DNA of 64,000 nucleotides. It comes from Myxococcales bacterium (lineage in GTDB: Bacteria; Myxococcota_A; Polyangia; Polyangiales; Houyiibacteriaceae). The stretch spans positions 1 through 64,000 of the forward strand of contig JAOTVB010000011.1 of the NCBI GenBank assembly GCA_029863605.1. The letters are read 5' to 3'. Below are positions 49,468 to 59,459 of the stretch, piece by piece. Numbering within the stretch: position 1 is the stretch's first letter; every line of letters starts with the position of its first letter. Made by a program: the position numbers and the translations under genes. The notes beneath the pieces were generated by a model. It had not been told where the DNA came from and did no database searches. It was given only the letters and a program-made list of their open reading frames with translations.

Positions 49468-50616
49468 TTAGGAAGCCTGAAGGGCTTGAGCGAGATCCTC
49501 CCGAAGGTCTTCGACGGCTTCGAGACCCACGGAAACCCGCACCAAACCGTCCCGAACGCCTCGAGCCTCCCGGACTTCTGTGGGCATCGCGGCGTGGCTC
49601 ATCAGGGCTGGCTGGCCGATCAGAGACTCGACTCCCCCAAGGCTTTCGGCCACCGAAAACACCCGGACTCGAGCAAGGACCGTCTTGGCACCCGCTAGAC
49701 CTCCTGCCACCTCGAACGAGAGCATGCCTCCAAACCCATGCATCTGCTTGGATGCGAGCGCGTGCTCGGGGTGGCTCGAGAGCCCGGGATAGTGCACCCC
49801 GAGCACCTGCGGCTGTTCGACCAGCCACTCAGCGAGCGCCTGGGCACTCTCCGAGTGTCGAGCCATGCGAAGAGGAAGCGTCTTGATGCCACGCGCTACC
49901 AAGTAAGAGTCGAAAGGGGAGAGCACTGCGCCACCAGCCTGCTGAATGAAGCGAACTCGTTCGGAGAGCTCGTGGGATCGTGTGACCACCGCCCCCGCCA
50001 CCACATCGCTATGACCATTGAGGTACTTGGACATCGAATGCACGACGACGTCAGCGCCGAGCTCGAGGGGCCTCTGCAGAATCGGGGTCGCAAATGTTCC
50101 GTCGACGACACAGGTGGCACCGCGAGCGTGCGCAAGCTCGCGAAGGGCAGCAATGTCGAAGATCCGAAGCATCGGATTGGTCGGGGTCTCGACCCAGAGC
50201 ATCCTGGTGTTTAGTCGCATCGCCTGTTCGACTTCGTCGATGGCCCGCATGTCCACCCAACTGACCTCTACTCCCCGCGGACGAACCAGCCGCTCGATCA
50301 AGCGGTAGGTGCCGCCGTAGATGTCTCCGCAGGCGACGAGGTGGTGTCCTGGCTCCAACAACTGCAAAACCGCGTGCATGGCGGCACACCCGGACGAGAA
50401 AGCCGCAGCGCTTGCGCCTCCCTCGAGCGCCGCAAGCGTTCGCTCGAGCCCGTTTCGGCTCGGATTGCTGACGCGGCCGTAGCCATGCCCTTCGTGCTGT
50501 CCGGGCTCCGTCAGAAAAAACGTTGTCGAGAGCGAGATCGAAGGGGTAACGGGTTGCCCAGGGCACTTCTCTGCCCGACCGGCATGCGCCGCGATGGTTT
50601 CAATTCGATGTGTCAT
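49468..50616 (-). CDS. Trans-sulfuration-type PLP enzyme (cystathionine gamma-synthase/lyase family)
   Basis: 382 residues. It belongs to the Cys/Met metabolism PLP family: TPSISLSTTFFLTEPG, YGRVSNPSRNGLERTLAALEGG, FSSGCAAMHAVL, WVETPTNPMLRIFDIAAL, and VDGTFATP...VHSMSKYLNGHSDVVAG with the PLP lysine. The fold covers cystathionine gamma-synthase, gamma-lyase and methionine gamma-lyase, which need biochemical data to separate. No partner methionine genes adjoin. Start chosen at ATG 50614-50616, where the family normally begins; a longer form to 50652 is possible. Divergent from terC. Confidence 0.9.
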   Translation of the reverse strand: MTHRIETIAAHAGRAEKCPGQPVTPSISLSTTFFLTEPGQHEGHGYGRVSNPSRNGLERTLAALEGGASAAAFSSGCAAMHAVLQLLEPGHHLVACGDIYGGTYRLIERLVRPRGVEVSWVDMRAIDEVEQAMRLNTRMLWVETPTNPMLRIFDIAALRELAHARGATCVVDGTFATPILQRPLELGADVVVHSMSKYLNGHSDVVAGAVVTRSHELSERVRFIQQAGGAVLSPFDSYLVARGIKTLPLRMARHSESAQALAEWLVEQPQVLGVHYPGLSSHPEHALASKQMHGFGGMLSFEVAGGLAGAKTVLARVRVFSVAESLGGVESLIGQPALMSHAAMPTEVREARGVRDGLVRVSVGLEAVEDLREDLAQALQAS

Positions 50617-50697
50617 GCCAGGTGAGGTACCGCGCGCGCCGAGTGCTGCCAAGCGGGGTTTGCAGACCGAAGACGAACCAGGCTAAAAGTCGCGGAG

Positions 50698-51414
<717 letters not shown>

Positions 51415-51443
51415 GCGAGATTTTTGCTGCGGCGGCACCGAGC

Positions 51444-52847
51444 ATGCGCCAGAATCGGCCCGCAATGCGGTTGGCGACTCTCATCGGACCAGACCTCCAG
51501 GACGCGATCGCGCACGGCCCAGCCGCGGTTCGTGAGGCTGTCTCGGAGTTCCATCCCGAGGATATCGCCGAGCTCCTCGAGGACCTGTCCGCCCGAGAGG
51601 CGGTCGCACTGGTTCGTGCGCTTCCCGCAGAGGCTGCCGCAGACGTCGTCGAGCGACTCAGCCCGCATCGCCAGGTGTTGGTCTTCAATGCGATCGACAC
51701 GACCCGTGCGGTCGAGCTTCTCGGAGAAATGGACCCGGACGACCGCGTTGACCTGCTGCAAGAGCTCGACGATGACGACGCACGCGCGCTCCTCGCCGCC
51801 CTAGCACGCGAAGAACCCGAAGCCGCCGAAGAGGTCCTAGAGCTCGACCGATACGAGCCCGAGACCGCCGGCGGCATCATGACGAACGAGTTCGTTTCCC
51901 TGCCACCCGAAACCAAAGTGTGGGAAGCGATAGAAGCTGCGCGCCGCGTCGGGCGCGAGGATGAAGCCGAGATTCTCTACTACATCTACGTGTGCGGCCC
52001 GAACGACGAGCTGCTCGGGGTCGTTTCGCTGCGCGACCTGATCCTGAGCGAACCCGGCGAAGCGCTTTCGGAGATCATGACGGAGAACGTGTTCTTCGTA
52101 TCTCCTTCGGACGACCAGGAGAAAGTCGCGCACGAGATTGCACGTTATGACTTGGCGGCCCTTCCCGTCGTCGATGACATGTCGCGAATGCTCGGCGTCG
52201 TGACGGTCGATGATGTCGTCGACGTGGTCATCGAAGAGGCGACCGAGGACGCTCAAAAGATGGGTGGCGTCGTGCCACTCGAAGACTCGTATTTTCAGAC
52301 CGGCTGGAGCGAGTTCGTATGGAAGCGCGGGTCGTGGCTCGTACTGCTCTTCGCCGCGCAGCTCCTGACGGCGACGGTCATTCGCGAAAACCAGGGTATT
52401 CTGCAGGCAACACTCGAACTCGTGGTGTTCATTCCGCTGATCATCGCCTCAGGAGGAAACGCTGGCTCCCAGTCTTCGACCCTGATCATTCGTGCGATGG
52501 CACTTGGCGAGCTTGGCCCCTCGGATTGGGCGCGCGTGTTGTCTCGCGAGCTCTTGATCGGGATTTCGCTCGGGGTTGCGCTCGGTCTGATGGGCTTTGC
52601 GCGCGGCTGGATGGCGGGCGAGACGGTGGCCCCGGCATCGATCGCGACAGCCGTTGGGCTGAGCATCCTCGCCATCGTCACCTTGAGCACGATCATCGGC
52701 TCCCTGCTTCCGCTTCTCATCAAACGGGTTGGTCTCGATCCTGCGGTATCGTCCACGCCGTTTATCGCGTCGGTCGTGGATGTGCTCGGCCTCATCGTGT
52801 ACTTCGCGGTGGCCAATGCGATTATTAACGTCGTATTTACCGGCTAA
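51444..52847 (+). CDS. mgtE: Magnesium transporter MgtE
   Basis: 467 residues. The amino cytoplasmic N-domain (about 1-130, HPEDIAELLEDL and repeated D/E-rich helices) is followed by two CBS domains (about 140-265). Five membrane helices carry the MgtE signature FIPLIIASGGNAGSQSSTLIIRA (around 340-360). The CBS and N domains act as the magnesium-sensing gate in studied MgtE proteins. A second ATG seven codons later is possible. It lies 29 nt after terC, another putative metal transporter, which suggests shared divalent cation handling. Confidence 0.94.
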   Translation: MRQNRPAMRLATLIGPDLQDAIAHGPAAVREAVSEFHPEDIAELLEDLSAREAVALVRALPAEAAADVVERLSPHRQVLVFNAIDTTRAVELLGEMDPDDRVDLLQELDDDDARALLAALAREEPEAAEEVLELDRYEPETAGGIMTNEFVSLPPETKVWEAIEAARRVGREDEAEILYYIYVCGPNDELLGVVSLRDLILSEPGEALSEIMTENVFFVSPSDDQEKVAHEIARYDLAALPVVDDMSRMLGVVTVDDVVDVVIEEATEDAQKMGGVVPLEDSYFQTGWSEFVWKRGSWLVLLFAAQLLTATVIRENQGILQATLELVVFIPLIIASGGNAGSQSSTLIIRAMALGELGPSDWARVLSRELLIGISLGVALGLMGFARGWMAGETVAPASIATAVGLSILAIVTLSTIIGSLLPLLIKRVGLDPAVSSTPFIASVVDVLGLIVYFAVANAIINVVFTG

Positions 52848-52909
52848 GCTGGTCGATTTTTCGAGGGTATCCGTGTTAGGCTGCCTCTTCTCGAAACCGG
52901 AGCTGGGAA

Positions 52910-53395
52910 ATGCCGAACTTTTCGATCGACTACGCGCAAGACATCGACACGGTTTATCGCTTCATGACGGACCCGGAACAGATCAAGAAGCGCTGTGAAG
53001 CCCTCGGCGAGAAGAACGTTCGCATCAAGGTAGACGATGCGGGCGGGACCAAGACGATCACCCTCACCCGAGAGATCGACAGCGACCTACCGGCTTTCGC
53101 GAAGAAGCTCTTCAACTCGACCAACACCATCGTCGAGCGACTGGAGTGGCGCGACGCCGGTGGCAAGAAGACCTGCAAGAGCCACATCGACGTCTTGGGC
53201 ACGCCTGGCAAGATCGACTCCAACATCACCATCTCTCCGAGCGGGAGTGGCTGCACCTACGACAACCAATTCGAAGTGACCGCGAAAGTGCCGCTCATTC
53301 GCAAAAAACTCGAAGAGTTCGTCGCCAAGACGACCCTCGACGGCATTCGTGATGAGCATCAGTACAACCAGCGCACACTCAACGCAGCCGGCTGA
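52910..53395 (+). CDS. DUF2505 family protein (SRPBCC-like)
   Basis: 161 residues. An alpha/beta START-like fold of the DUF2505 type is suggested by the opening SIDYAQDIDTVYRFMTDPEQIKKR. A repeated beta-strand pattern (KTITLTREIDSDLPAFAKKLF, TIVERLEWRDAGGKK, GTPGKIDSNITISPSG) and a final amphipathic helix (LEEFVAKTTLDGIRDEH) follow. Such proteins may bind small hydrophobic ligands. There is no signal peptide. Sixty-two nt after mgtE. The convergent AAA gene ends 30 nt away, across a hairpin. Confidence 0.82.
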   Translation: MPNFSIDYAQDIDTVYRFMTDPEQIKKRCEALGEKNVRIKVDDAGGTKTITLTREIDSDLPAFAKKLFNSTNTIVERLEWRDAGGKKTCKSHIDVLGTPGKIDSNITISPSGSGCTYDNQFEVTAKVPLIRKKLEEFVAKTTLDGIRDEHQYNQRTLNAAG

Positions 53396-53402
53396 TCCAG
53401 CG

Positions 53403-53428
53403 TAGTGTGCGAAAAGATCCGCACACTA
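53403..53428. terminator. Bidirectional hairpin between convergent genes
   Basis: TAGTGTGCG (53403-53411) and CGCACACTA (53420-53428) form a 9-bp stem with an 8-nt loop, covering the stop codon of the AAA gene. It could end transcription from both sides, though uridine runs are missing. Confidence 0.4.
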
Positions 53429-54931
53429 GCCGGCGAAGACCGCACGGTCCTTAGCCCACGCCCTCAACGCGTCGATGCGCTCGGCCATCGTGACCGAGAG
53501 GGGCTTCGTCAGCTCGATCTCTTCGGCGATCGTGTCGGTGGTCAGATCCTCTTCGCGCGAGAACGCCGTATAGAGCGCAGATACGACGGCCTGCTCGATC
53601 TCGGCCCCGCTGAACCCGTCTGTCAGCCCCACGAGACGCACCAGGTCGAACCTCGACGGGTCGCGTTTTCGGCGTTGGAGATGGATCTCGAGAATGTGTC
53701 TGCGAGCGGCGCTATCCGGTAGGTCGACGAAGAAGATCTCGTCGAAACGACCCTTGCGCAAAAGCTCGGGCGGCAACTTGGAAATGTCGTTCGCGGTGGC
53801 GATGACGAAGACGTTCTCCTGCTTGTCCTGAAGCCATGCGAGGAACGTACCGAAGATCCGCTGAGCTGGGCCGCCATCCGCATCGTCTTGCGAAAGCGAC
53901 TTTTCGATCTCATCGATCCACAGCACGACCGGAGCCATCGCCTCAGCCAGTCGGATCGCTCGCTTGAGGTTCTTTTCGCTCTCACCGACGTAGCGATTGT
54001 AGAGATTCGATGGGTCGAGCCGAATCAACGGGAGCTTCCACTCGGCGGCAACCGCTTTGGCACAAAGACTCTTTCCGCATCCCTGCACCCCGATCAGCAA
54101 CAGCCCTTTGGGAGGGGTGAGCCCGTACTCCTTTGCGCGGCGCGGGTCTTCGAAGGCAGCCTGTCGTTTGCGTAGCCATCCTTTGAGCTCGTTGAGACCC
54201 GCGATGTCACCCATCTGACGTTCGTGTGGAAAGTATTCGAGCACCCCCGAGCGCTCGATGATCTGGCGCTTCGCGTGGAGGATTCGATCGATATCGTGAC
54301 GCCCGAGAACCCCATCTTCGATGACAGCCTGCGTGATGATCTTCTGTATCTCAAAGAACGTAAGCCCGTTTAGCGCGGCCAAGAGCTTGGACACATCGGC
54401 GCTGGAGAGCTCGATCTTCACCTGGACTCGCTGCGCCAAATCCTGGAGCACCGCTTTTACGAACGCGTGATAGGCCTGCGGGGTGGGCAGTTCGAGGTCG
54501 AGCGGCGTGAAGAGGTGCTTCAGCTCGGGTGGCATGTCGATGCCCTGCCCGGACAACACGATTGCCCCACGGTGCTTGAAGTACTTGTTGTGGACGCTCT
54601 TGAGCTGCGCGATGACCGGCGGTTCGTGCAGGTACGGGCCGAGCCCCCGTAGGTGGAAGATCGCTTGGAGGTCCGACCGCTCGATGAAGGCAAGCGCCTT
54701 TTGTGGCGAGCCGCTCTCGGGAGTTTTTCCGGGGTCGGGGAGCTCGCGGCAAAGGCCGGTCACCTGTGTCCACGAAAAAAGCGGCAGGTCGAGATGCTCA
54801 GCGGCATGCTGCAAGAGCAAGTGAACCCGCTCCTCCTCGACCGTGTCTACCAAGAGCAGTGGATGGTGAGAGCGCACGAGAATCTCGAGCTCACGCAGCT
54901 GATCGGCTGACGGTGTCACCCCCTTCAACAC
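53426..54931 (-). CDS. Ycf46-like AAA+ ATPase
   Basis: 501 residues. The amino part (about 1-230) is a degenerate ATPase-like region ([19 protein letters not shown]). It is followed by a complete AAA+ module: [20 protein letters not shown] (Walker A), [14 protein letters not shown] (Walker B), [27 protein letters not shown] (sensor and second region of homology). This double structure is the hallmark of Ycf46-type proteins, known from cyanobacteria and plastids where they relate to carbon use; the role here is unknown. Start is GTG. Convergent with the DUF2505 gene. Confidence 0.88.
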   Translation of the reverse strand: MLKGVTPSADQLRELEILVRSHHPLLLVDTVEEERVHLLLQHAAEHLDLPLFSWTQVTGLCRELPDPGKTPESGSPQKALAFIERSDLQAIFHLRGLGPYLHEPPVIAQLKSVHNKYFKHRGAIVLSGQGIDMPPELKHLFTPLDLELPTPQAYHAFVKAVLQDLAQRVQVKIELSSADVSKLLAALNGLTFFEIQKIITQAVIEDGVLGRHDIDRILHAKRQIIERSGVLEYFPHERQMGDIAGLNELKGWLRKRQAAFEDPRRAKEYGLTPPKGLLLIGVQGCGKSLCAKAVAAEWKLPLIRLDPSNLYNRYVGESEKNLKRAIRLAEAMAPVVLWIDEIEKSLSQDDADGGPAQRIFGTFLAWLQDKQENVFVIATANDISKLPPELLRKGRFDEIFFVDLPDSAARRHILEIHLQRRKRDPSRFDLVRLVGLTDGFSGAEIEQAVVSALYTAFSREEDLTTDTIAEEIELTKPLSVTMAERIDALRAWAKDRAVFAG

Positions 54932-54994
54932 GGGTTAAGGGTACACCACTGCGCGGCAGTTGACAGCAGGTGCGGCGAATTTACACTGCGCGGC

Positions 54995-55174
54995 ATGGCA
55001 ACCTTGGGTGATAAACTAGTCGACAAACGGATCATCGAGCGAAACATTGCGAAGGGCTTGATCTCGAAAGAGCAATATGAGCAGCATCTTGCGGGGCTCC
55101 CGGACAAAGAGGGGGATTGCGAGCGCGTCGAGATCGACCCGGGGGAGTCGACGGGCTCCCCGCCTCGGGAGTGA
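54995..55174 (+). CDS. Small conserved-looking protein before the DUF1844 gene
   Basis: 59 codons: it begins MATLGDKLVDKRIIERNIAK and continues through GLISKEQYEQHLAGLPD with an acidic, proline-containing end. The first half is a likely helix with alternating charged residues. It stops two bases before the ATG of the DUF1844 gene (TGACCATG), so the pair is probably co-translated. No ribosome site is obvious before it. Too short for most gene finders, but the coding-like composition and the coupling support it. Function unknown; possibly a partner of the DUF1844 protein. Confidence 0.6.
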   Translation: MATLGDKLVDKRIIERNIAKGLISKEQYEQHLAGLPDKEGDCERVEIDPGESTGSPPRE

Positions 55175-55176
55175 CC

Positions 55177-55455
55177 ATGAGCGAGGACGACACGAAGGCG
55201 CCGGACATCGACTTCAACACGTTGGTCCTGTCCCTGAGCACCTCGGCGCTGATGCATCTCGGAAAGCTACCCGACTCCGAGGACGCGACCGTCAACCTCG
55301 CCCATGCCAAGCAATCGATCGACTGCATCGCGCTCCTCGAAGAAAAGACGCAGGGCAACCTCACGGGTGAGGAAGAACGCCTGATCACCGAGGTGCTCTA
55401 CGACCTACGCCTTCGTTTCGTGGCGGCCACGAAAGATTCGAAGGAAGGGGCTTGA
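55177..55455 (+). CDS. DUF1844 family protein
   Basis: 92 residues, matching DUF1844 closely: FNTLVLSLSTSALMHLGKLPD, HAKQSIDCIALLEEKTQGNLTGEEERLITEVLYDLRLRFV. It is almost entirely helical. The function of the family is not known. There is no signal or membrane segment, so it is cytoplasmic. The ATG at 55177 is two bases after the preceding small gene. The next gene, a molybdopterin oxidoreductase, follows after 79 nt that contain a palindrome. Confidence 0.88.
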   Translation: MSEDDTKAPDIDFNTLVLSLSTSALMHLGKLPDSEDATVNLAHAKQSIDCIALLEEKTQGNLTGEEERLITEVLYDLRLRFVAATKDSKEGA

Positions 55456-55509
55456 GGACTGCGCTTTTTTGCCCTGACTAGGGCGCGACAACAGTCGGAT
55501 ACTCCTGCC

Positions 55510-55523
55510 ACCCGAGCTCGGGT
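55510..55523. promoter_or_regulatory. 14-bp palindrome in front of the molybdopterin oxidoreductase gene
   Basis: ACCCGAGCTCGGGT is a perfect palindrome, 11 nt before the ATG at 55535, and it runs into TATGCT (55522-55527), a possible -10. This fits a repressor or activator operator. Confidence 0.35.
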
Positions 55524-55534
55524 ATGCTTCTCGC

Positions 55535-57721
55535 ATGAGCAGCAATCCCACCACTCACTACCGTACCTGCAACCTCTGCGAAGCGATGTGCGGCCTCGAG
55601 ATCGAAGTCGCCGGGGACCAAGTCACTTCGATCCGGGGCGACGAGCAGGATGTATTCAGTCGCGGACACATCTGTCCCAAGGCGACCGCGCTGAAGGATT
55701 TGTACGATGACCCCGATCGATTGAAGGCGCCCGTACGCCGAGTGGGGAATCGTTGGGAACCGATCTCCTGGGATGAGGCCTTCGACGAAACCGTTGATCG
55801 ACTCCACGAGGTGCAGGAGAAACACGGACGGAGCGCGATCGGTCTCTACTTCGGCAATCCAAACGCTCACAACTTTGGCACTCTCGTTTACGGGCCAGCA
55901 TTCTTCCGCGGGCTCGGGACCAAGAACCGCTTCTCCGCGAGCTCGTGTGACCAGTGGCCGTTGATGCTGGCTTCGTACTTCATGTTCGGCCATCAACTGC
56001 GCTTCCCCGTCCCCGACGTTGACCGCACCGACTACATGATGCTCATCGGTGCAAATCCGATCGCCTCGAACGGAAGCATCATGTCGGCCCCGGGCATCAA
56101 GAAGCGGCTCGAAGGGATTCAGAAGCGGGGCGGAAAGGTCGTCGTCGTCGACCCACGACGAACCGAGACAGCGCGGATCGCCGACGAGCACGTGTTCGTG
56201 AAACCGGGCACCGACGCGCTGTTCTTGCTGGGCCTCCTGCACGAGGTCACTGCGGCAGGGGTCGACCTCGGACGACTCGCGCAGCACGTGAAGAACGTCG
56301 ATCGGATGATCGAGATCGCCAAAGGATATCCGCCACGGCAGACCGCAGACGTCACCGGTGTTCCGGCCACCACGGTGAAGCGCCTGGCGCGCGAGTTCCG
56401 CGAGGCGCCAAAGGCCGTCGCCTACGGCCGCGTCGGGGCCTGCACCCAGGAGTTCGGTGGCCAATGCATGTGGCTCATCAATGCGCTCAACGCGCTCACC
56501 GGCAATCTCGACGAGCCAGGCGGGTCGATGTTTGCGACCCCGGCGATCGACACAATGAAAAAAATCGGCGGTTTCGGCCTCGGGCGGGGGTCGTACGGGC
56601 GATGGAAGAGCCGGGTGCGCGGCCTTCCGGAGTTCGGGGGCGAGCTGCCGTCATCGGTCATGGCCGAAGAGATCCTCACCGAGGGCCCGGGCCAGATTCG
56701 TGCGATGGTCACGCTAGCGGGCAATCCGATCCTGTCGACGCCAAACGGAGGACGGCTCGACAAGGCTTTCGAATCTCTCGACTTCACGCTCGCAATCGAC
56801 TTCTTCATCAACGAGACGACTCGGCACGCCGACATCATCCTGCCACCGGTGTCGCCGATCCAACGAAGCCACTACGACCTCGCGCTCTACCTCGTGGCGG
56901 TGCGCAACAGCGCGAACTACTCGCCGCCGCTGTTCGAGCCTCAGGAGGGCGAGCTCGACGACTGGCAGATTCTCAGCGAGCTCAGCTGCCGACTCGCAGC
57001 CAAGCGCCACGGGAAGCTCAGTAAGGAATACCTGGCCGCGCGGGCCATGCACAAAGCGGGCCCAGAACGGGTGCTCGACCTTGGCCTCCGACTCGGGCCT
57101 TATGGCCAGCGCCTCAAACCATTCGGCCCGGGGATATCGCTCGCCAAGCTCAAGAAGAAGCCCCACGGGGTCGACTTCGGTCCTTTACAGCCGACTCTGC
57201 CGGAAGGGCTGCTTGAGGAGCACGGGCCGATCGACATCGCCCCAGATCTCTTCGTCGAAGATCTCGACAGACTGCACGCCCGATTCGCTTCGGGAACGCG
57301 TGACGATGGTGATCAACTGCTGTTGATCGGCAGGCGCCACCTCCGGAGCAACAACTCGTGGATGCACAACACGTCGCGGCTCATGAAGGGTAAGTCGCGC
57401 TGTACTCTCATGATCAGCCCTACCGATGCCGAGCGTCTCGGCGTGAAGTCGGGTGGGATGGTGGTGGTTCGTTCGAGAGTCGGGGAAGTCACGGCGCCCG
57501 CCGAAGTGACCGACGACATGATGGTCGGTGTGGTGAGCCTGCCGCACGGCTTCGGCCATGGCCGCGCAGGCGTGCAGCTCAGCGTCGCCACGAACCATCC
57601 CGGCGTCAGCTTGAACGACCTCACCGATGACCAGGCGATCGACTTGTTGAGTGGCAACGCCGCATTCAGTGGAGTGCCGGTGACCGTAGCAGCCCTCGAA
57701 GCGGTCGCTGCGGCGGAGTGA
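55535..57721 (+). CDS. Molybdopterin-dependent oxidoreductase (DMSO reductase/formate dehydrogenase superfamily)
   Basis: 728 residues. An iron-sulfur motif C12-x2-C15-x3-C19-x27-C47 is followed by the bis-MGD-binding core. Cysteine 138 in SASSCDQW is the likely molybdenum ligand. Other family patterns are TDYMMLIGANPIASNGSI, VVVVDPRRTETARIAD, WLINALNALTGNLDEPGG and SLPHGFGH near the end. No twin-arginine signal is present, so it acts in the cytoplasm. Its substrate cannot be told; formate dehydrogenase-like and other reductases share these features. No small or membrane subunit genes follow. MoaC in this window makes its cofactor precursor. Confidence 0.88.
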   Translation: MSSNPTTHYRTCNLCEAMCGLEIEVAGDQVTSIRGDEQDVFSRGHICPKATALKDLYDDPDRLKAPVRRVGNRWEPISWDEAFDETVDRLHEVQEKHGRSAIGLYFGNPNAHNFGTLVYGPAFFRGLGTKNRFSASSCDQWPLMLASYFMFGHQLRFPVPDVDRTDYMMLIGANPIASNGSIMSAPGIKKRLEGIQKRGGKVVVVDPRRTETARIADEHVFVKPGTDALFLLGLLHEVTAAGVDLGRLAQHVKNVDRMIEIAKGYPPRQTADVTGVPATTVKRLAREFREAPKAVAYGRVGACTQEFGGQCMWLINALNALTGNLDEPGGSMFATPAIDTMKKIGGFGLGRGSYGRWKSRVRGLPEFGGELPSSVMAEEILTEGPGQIRAMVTLAGNPILSTPNGGRLDKAFESLDFTLAIDFFINETTRHADIILPPVSPIQRSHYDLALYLVAVRNSANYSPPLFEPQEGELDDWQILSELSCRLAAKRHGKLSKEYLAARAMHKAGPERVLDLGLRLGPYGQRLKPFGPGISLAKLKKKPHGVDFGPLQPTLPEGLLEEHGPIDIAPDLFVEDLDRLHARFASGTRDDGDQLLLIGRRHLRSNNSWMHNTSRLMKGKSRCTLMISPTDAERLGVKSGGMVVVRSRVGEVTAPAEVTDDMMVGVVSLPHGFGHGRAGVQLSVATNHPGVSLNDLTDDQAIDLLSGNAAFSGVPVTVAALEAVAAAE

Positions 57722-57724
57722 CGA

Positions 57725-57871
57725 TCAGCGACGCTTGACGGGCAAACGCGGTGGCCTCACGCGTACAGGGACGCGGGCGGGCGGCGGACTGATTAGACCG
57801 TCGAGCGCATCGGCCAACGTCTCGAAAACCTCTCGTATCCGATCGGAGAACTTTTTCGTCTTTAGTGTCAC
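57725..57871 (-). CDS. Possible 48-residue basic protein
   Basis: A GTG at 57869-57871 opens a frame of 48 codons on the minus strand, ending near 57725. The first 28 residues are a mixed helical segment (KKFSDRIREVFETLADALDG), and the last 20 are proline-arginine rich. It sits in the gap between the molybdopterin enzyme and mpl, where no other gene fits. A TAG lies directly before the GTG. The codons favour G or C in the third position. No ribosome site is strong, and I cannot exclude chance. Confidence 0.4.
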   Translation of the reverse strand: MTLKTKKFSDRIREVFETLADALDGLISPPPARVPVRVRPPRLPVKRR

Positions 57872-57953
57872 CTAGCTTCATAATGGGCTCACCTGCAGAA
57901 GTGTCAACACCCACCTCGACTTTGCGAGAGAATTGCCGGCGTAAGGGGCGCCC

Positions 57954-59357
57954 ATGCACATTCATCTGATCGGCGTCGCTGGGACGGGAATGAGCGCTTT
58001 GGCGGGCCTCCTCGTGCAAGCCGGTCACCGAGTCAGTGGGAGCGACACGGCGTTTGACCCGCCGGTTGGGCCGTACCTGGAGGAGCTCGGTATCGAGTGC
58101 ATGGAGGGCTGGAGGGAATCCAACCTGAACGCGCAACCCGGCCTCGTCGTCGTTGGAAATGTGTGCCGCCCGGACAATCCGGAGGCGCGGGCCGCGATCG
58201 AGCGCGGGATCGCCACGACCTCGATGCCTGCGGCGTTGGCCGAGCGCGTGCTGTCGACACGAAAGCCATGGGTGGTCGCTGGAACACACGGCAAAACGAC
58301 TACGTCCGCCTTGGTGGCATATCTGGTGCGCCAAGCCGGTATCGACGCCGGTTTCTTCCTCGGGGGCTTGCCTCTGGATTTCGGGCAGAGCTCGCGTCTC
58401 GGCACCGAGGGCGCCCCATTCGTCATCGAAGGAGACGAATATGACAGCGCTTTTTTCGAGAAAGTTCCGAAGTTCTGGAGCTACCTGCCCGCAGCAGCGA
58501 TCTTGACCTCGATCGAGTACGACCACGTGGACATCTATCCGGATGAAGCGTCGTACATCGATGCTTTCCGACGGTTCGTGGCGCTCATTCCAGAAGACGG
58601 CTGGCTCTTCGCATGGGCTGGGAGCGAACAGGTGCGGGAGGTCGCGCGCGCCGCGAATTGCAAGGTGCGTTTCTATGCGCTCGACGAAGACGATTGCGGC
58701 GAAGTCGACCCGATGTGGCTCGGGATGCGGGCCCCAGGTGGCACGCTCGACCTGTTTGGGGGCGGATCGCTTTGTGGACGCGCTGGACTGCCGTTGTTCG
58801 GGAAGCACAATGCGCGAAATACGGTTGCTGCTCTGGCGATCGCAAGCGAGGCGGGGGGCGCGCCGCTCGATCGGCTGATCGCCGCGCTGCCGGCATTTCG
58901 AGGGACCACACGCCGCCAAGAGTTGGTGGGGATCGCTGGAGGGGTGGAGGTGTTCGACGACTTCGCCCATCACCCGACAGCCGTTCATGAAACCCTCAGT
59001 GGTTTTCGCGAACGCACCCAAGGCCGACTGATCGCGGTCTTCGAACCGAAAAGTGCCACGGCTTCCCGACGACTGCATCAACACACCTACGCCGACGCTT
59101 TCGAGCCGGCGGACATCGTCATCATGGCACCGGTCGGACGGCGCGAAATACCGACGACGGAAAAGCTCGACACCAAACGAATCGCAGAACAACTCATCGG
59201 GCGTGGAAAGAAAGCCCACGCGTGTGAAAGCGTCGAAGACGCGATCGCAATCGCGGTGAGGTTGGCCCAAGCGAACGACACCGTCGTCGTCATGTCCAAC
59301 GGCCGCTTCGAGGATGCCCCAGACCGAATCCTGCTAGGTCTGGTCCGCAGACACTGA
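57954..59357 (+). CDS. mpl: UDP-N-acetylmuramate:L-alanyl-gamma-D-glutamyl-meso-diaminopimelate ligase
   Basis: Peptidoglycan recycling ligase that attaches recovered tripeptide to UDP-MurNAc. The 467-residue protein has the Mur-ligase layout: MHIHLIGVAGTGMSALAGLL, VVAGTHGKTTTSALVAYL (P-loop), IEGDEYDSAFFEKVPKFW, TSIEYDHVDIYPD, PLFGKHNARNTVAALAIA and VFDDFAHHPTAVHETL. The EGDEYDSAFF stretch is the usual Mpl signature and distinguishes it from MurC. It indicates a diaminopimelate-type, Gram-negative wall. It lies 82 nt downstream of the possible small gene. Confidence 0.93.
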   Translation: MHIHLIGVAGTGMSALAGLLVQAGHRVSGSDTAFDPPVGPYLEELGIECMEGWRESNLNAQPGLVVVGNVCRPDNPEARAAIERGIATTSMPAALAERVLSTRKPWVVAGTHGKTTTSALVAYLVRQAGIDAGFFLGGLPLDFGQSSRLGTEGAPFVIEGDEYDSAFFEKVPKFWSYLPAAAILTSIEYDHVDIYPDEASYIDAFRRFVALIPEDGWLFAWAGSEQVREVARAANCKVRFYALDEDDCGEVDPMWLGMRAPGGTLDLFGGGSLCGRAGLPLFGKHNARNTVAALAIASEAGGAPLDRLIAALPAFRGTTRRQELVGIAGGVEVFDDFAHHPTAVHETLSGFRERTQGRLIAVFEPKSATASRRLHQHTYADAFEPADIVIMAPVGRREIPTTEKLDTKRIAEQLIGRGKKAHACESVEDAIAIAVRLAQANDTVVVMSNGRFEDAPDRILLGLVRRH

Positions 59358-59401
59358 CGGGCACCCCGTCCACTGCCGCTGGTTTTGCCGCATTTTGCCC
59401 C

Positions 59402-59430
59402 TTGAAGCTCGGGGCCAATAGGCCTATCGT
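59402..59430 (+). promoter_or_regulatory. Candidate promoter of the penicillin acylase gene
   Basis: TTGAAG (59402-59407) and TATCGT (59425-59430) are 17 nt apart, with transcription start expected near 59437 and the ATG at 59460. Confidence 0.4.
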
Positions 59431-59459
59431 CGCCTTTCTTGCACGAAACGAGGTGTCTG

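Noticed and set aside
50617-50697. Manganese riboswitch in front of terC
   Set aside because: The leader is short and lacks the conserved loops of the yybP-ykoY class.
57666-59270. 534-residue open frame antisense to mpl
   Set aside because: Composition is arginine- and histidine-rich, typical of the complementary strand of a GC-rich gene. The sense strand encodes a complete Mpl.
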